Source: Rhizobium sp. NZLR1 (GTDB lineage: Bacteria; Pseudomonadota; Alphaproteobacteria; Rhizobiales; Rhizobiaceae). From it: a DNA stretch of 64,000 bases. Positions 62,518 to 64,000 of the stretch are shown one piece after another. The notes under the pieces were generated by a model, which ran no database searches, had not been told where the DNA came from, and was given only the letters and a program-made list of their open reading frames with translations. Location of the stretch: positions 501,501 to 565,500 of the forward strand of contig NZ_CP071632.1 of NCBI RefSeq assembly GCF_017357385.1, written 5' to 3'. Position numbers and translations under genes: made by a program. Numbering within the stretch: the first letter of the stretch is position 1; the number at the start of each line of letters is the position of its first letter.

Positions 62518-62600
62518 ATAATTCTGCAATACTGCTGTTAGCTGCTTGCGTCAATTCCCCGAGTTTGGTTTTGTCGGCGGCAAATGATGGATGAGGCGTG

Positions 62601-63692
62601 ATGGCTCGTGAAACGGGAATTCTGGCGGACGGAGCGATATCGGCGCTGTTCGAAACGGGTCGTCTGATCTCCGAACGGGAGCTGGACCGCGACCAGATCC
62701 AGCCGGCAAGCCTCGACCTGCGCCTGGGCGCCAAGGCTATTCGCGTGCGCGCCAGCTTCATGCCCGGCCCCTCGCATCTGGTGGCCGACAAGCTCGACCG
62801 GCTGAGCCTGCATGTGGTCGACCTATCCGAAGGCGCGGTGCTCGAGACCGGCTGCGTCTACATCGTGCCGCTGATGGAGAGCTTAGCGCTGCCGGCCGAC
62901 ATGTCGGCTTCGGCCAATCCGAAGAGCTCGACCGGACGGCTCGATATCTTCACCCGCGTCATCACCGATTACGCCCAGGAGTTCGACAAGATCCCGGCCG
63001 GCTATTCCGGCCCGCTCTATCTGGAAATCAGCCCGCGCACCTTCCCGATCGTCGTACGCCGCGGCTCGCGCCTGTCGCAGATCCGCTTCCGCGTCGGCCA
63101 TGCTTTGCTCAGCGAGCCGGAGCTGTTGAAGCTGCATGAAAGCGAGACGCTGGTTGCCAGCAAGCAGCCGAATGTATCCGGCAGCGGCATCGCTCTGTCG
63201 ATCGACCTCGCCGGAGACGAAGACGGCCTGATCGGCTATCGCGGCAAACACCACACCGCCGTCGTCGATGTCGACAAGAAAGCCCAGCACGACATCTACG
63301 ATTTCTGGGAGCCTCTCTATAGCCGCGGCCGCAACGAGTTGATCCTCGATCCGGACGAGTTCTATATCCTCGTCTCGCGCGAGGCCGTGCACGTGCCGCC
63401 GGACTATGCCGCCGAAATGACCCCGTTCGATCCGTTGGTCGGCGAATTCCGCGTCCATTATGCCGGCTTCTTCGATCCGGGCTTCGGCCATGCGCCGGCC
63501 GGCGGCCGCGGCAGCCGCGCCGTGCTCGAAGTGCGCAGCCACGAAGTCCCCTTCATCCTCGAAGACGGCCAGATCGTCGGCCGCCTGGTCTACGAGCACA
63601 TGCAGGAAAAACCGACCAGCCTCTACGGCTCTGGCCTCGGCTCCAACTACCAGGCCCAGGGCCTGAAACTCTCGAAGCACTTCCGCATCTGA
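62601..63692 (+). CDS. dcd: 2'-deoxycytidine 5'-triphosphate deaminase, double-length form
   Basis: 363 residues, about twice an ordinary Dcd, with two dUTPase-like domains. First domain shows IQPASLDLRLGAKAIRVRASF and ANPKSSTGRLDIFTRVI; second shows EFYILVSREAVHVPPDYAAEM and EFRVHYAGFFDPGFGHAPAG. Provides dUTP for dTMP synthesis. ATG 62601 is taken; a GTG directly before it is possible. It is divergent from metZ across the riboswitch leader. Confidence 0.85.
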   Translation: MARETGILADGAISALFETGRLISERELDRDQIQPASLDLRLGAKAIRVRASFMPGPSHLVADKLDRLSLHVVDLSEGAVLETGCVYIVPLMESLALPADMSASANPKSSTGRLDIFTRVITDYAQEFDKIPAGYSGPLYLEISPRTFPIVVRRGSRLSQIRFRVGHALLSEPELLKLHESETLVASKQPNVSGSGIALSIDLAGDEDGLIGYRGKHHTAVVDVDKKAQHDIYDFWEPLYSRGRNELILDPDEFYILVSREAVHVPPDYAAEMTPFDPLVGEFRVHYAGFFDPGFGHAPAGGRGSRAVLEVRSHEVPFILEDGQIVGRLVYEHMQEKPTSLYGSGLGSNYQAQGLKLSKHFRI

Positions 63693-63749
63693 CAGGTTGC
63701 GTCGACGCGACTTGACAGCGGCCCCCATCTGTTGGAAATCTCAGCTATC

Positions 63750-63823
63750 GCGGGTGTAGCTCAATGGTAGAGCAGCAGCTTCCCAAGCTGAATACGAGGG
63801 TTCGATTCCCTTCACCCGCTCCA
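63750..63823 (+). tRNA. tRNA-Gly (anticodon CCC)
   Basis: Acceptor GCGGGTG pairs with CACCCGC followed by TCCA. D arm GCTCAATGGTAGAGC, anticodon stem CAGCT/AGCTG around TTCCCAA with anticodon CCC, T arm GAGGGTTCGATTCCCTT. All stems are intact and CCA is encoded. Confidence 0.95.
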
Positions 63824-64000
63824 TTCACTTAAAAACACTTTGTTCAATGACGTCCATCGACGTTCAATAAACGTATTGTAATCAGTGAGATAATTCGGGC
63901 CAGCGCCTCGCGCGCGCGTAACGACGTGCAGCGGAGTGCAGTGACATCCAGCAAATTTTTCGGTACAAAACCACGGTACAAAGCTGCTAGCCTCGAGGCC
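63824..64000. other. Possible attachment region 3' of tRNA-Gly
   Basis: No gene is seen to the window end. The sequence is AT-richer at first and carries CGGTACAAA twice (about 63960 and 63974) with TGCAGCGGAGTGCAGTGACAT before it. Such short repeats after a tRNA gene can be integrase arm sites; no integrase gene is visible within the window. Confidence 0.3.

Noticed and set aside
62601..63692. Double-length dCTP deaminase as a new gene fusion
   Set aside because: A double-domain form of about 360 residues is the usual type in Alphaproteobacteria.

Overview
The window reads as a chromosomal segment of a fast-growing alphaproteobacterial rhizobium, most likely the Rhizobium etli / R. leguminosarum group. 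This rests on family-level recognition rather than a search: frcCAK fructose-uptake genes, gcrA, an EcfG-type promoter, a SAM-II riboswitch before metZ, rhizobial intergenic palindromic repeats, and uniform high-GC coding with TTG/GTG starts.

Layout. 1-2471 holds the end of the fructose ABC operon (frcC partial, frcA, frcK). 2588-15535 is housekeeping: pyrC, a diguanylate cyclase, a GST/DUF1772/NmrA-reductase operon divergent from a TetR gene, pyrE, fructokinase, an FMN 2-hydroxy-acid dehydrogenase, pgi, fadD and a PRC-barrel stress protein. 15731-22664 carries beta-mannosidase, a VOC protein and a four-gene osmoprotectant-type ABC importer. A LysR-type regulator with two HTH regions and cutC follow. 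25377-34723 is a deoxysugar (probably L-fucose-like) catabolic island: sugar-acid dehydratase, aldo/keto reductase, FucU mutarotase, ABC importer, zinc dehydrogenase, and a divergent GntR-family regulator with two winged-helix regions.

34942-36090 and 54998-56146 are two apparently identical direct copies of an IS110-family element. Between them lie an SbmA/BacA-like ABC protein, a MarR/SnoaL pair, an MFS pump, a small AT-richer patch beside tRNA-Thr, a nitronate monooxygenase, a PPK2 kinase and the phosphate regulon phoR-pstSCAB-phoU-phoB with a Pho box. 56224-64000 has gcrA, argD, argF, hslO, apaG, metZ under a SAM-II riboswitch, a double-length dCTP deaminase and tRNA-Gly.

Main discovery. 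The noncoding leader of the IS110 element has the architecture of a bridge RNA: a 5' hairpin, then a target-type loop, then a donor-type loop. Its guide segments can be read by eye. CCCCCT and GGATGAG match the intergenic repeat target CCCCTCATCC around a CT core. ATAGTCGCT and ACAAG match the element's own ends. The repeat at 60435-60511 is almost an empty-site twin of the copy-2 insertion site, and an unoccupied 11/11 target lies at 34760-34770. This suggests an RNA-guided transposon specialised for rhizobial intergenic repeats. Other points of note are a probably lost start codon in the NmrA-type reductase, a cluster of GANTC methylation sites before gcrA, and an operator-like palindrome shared by fadD and the nitronate monooxygenase gene.
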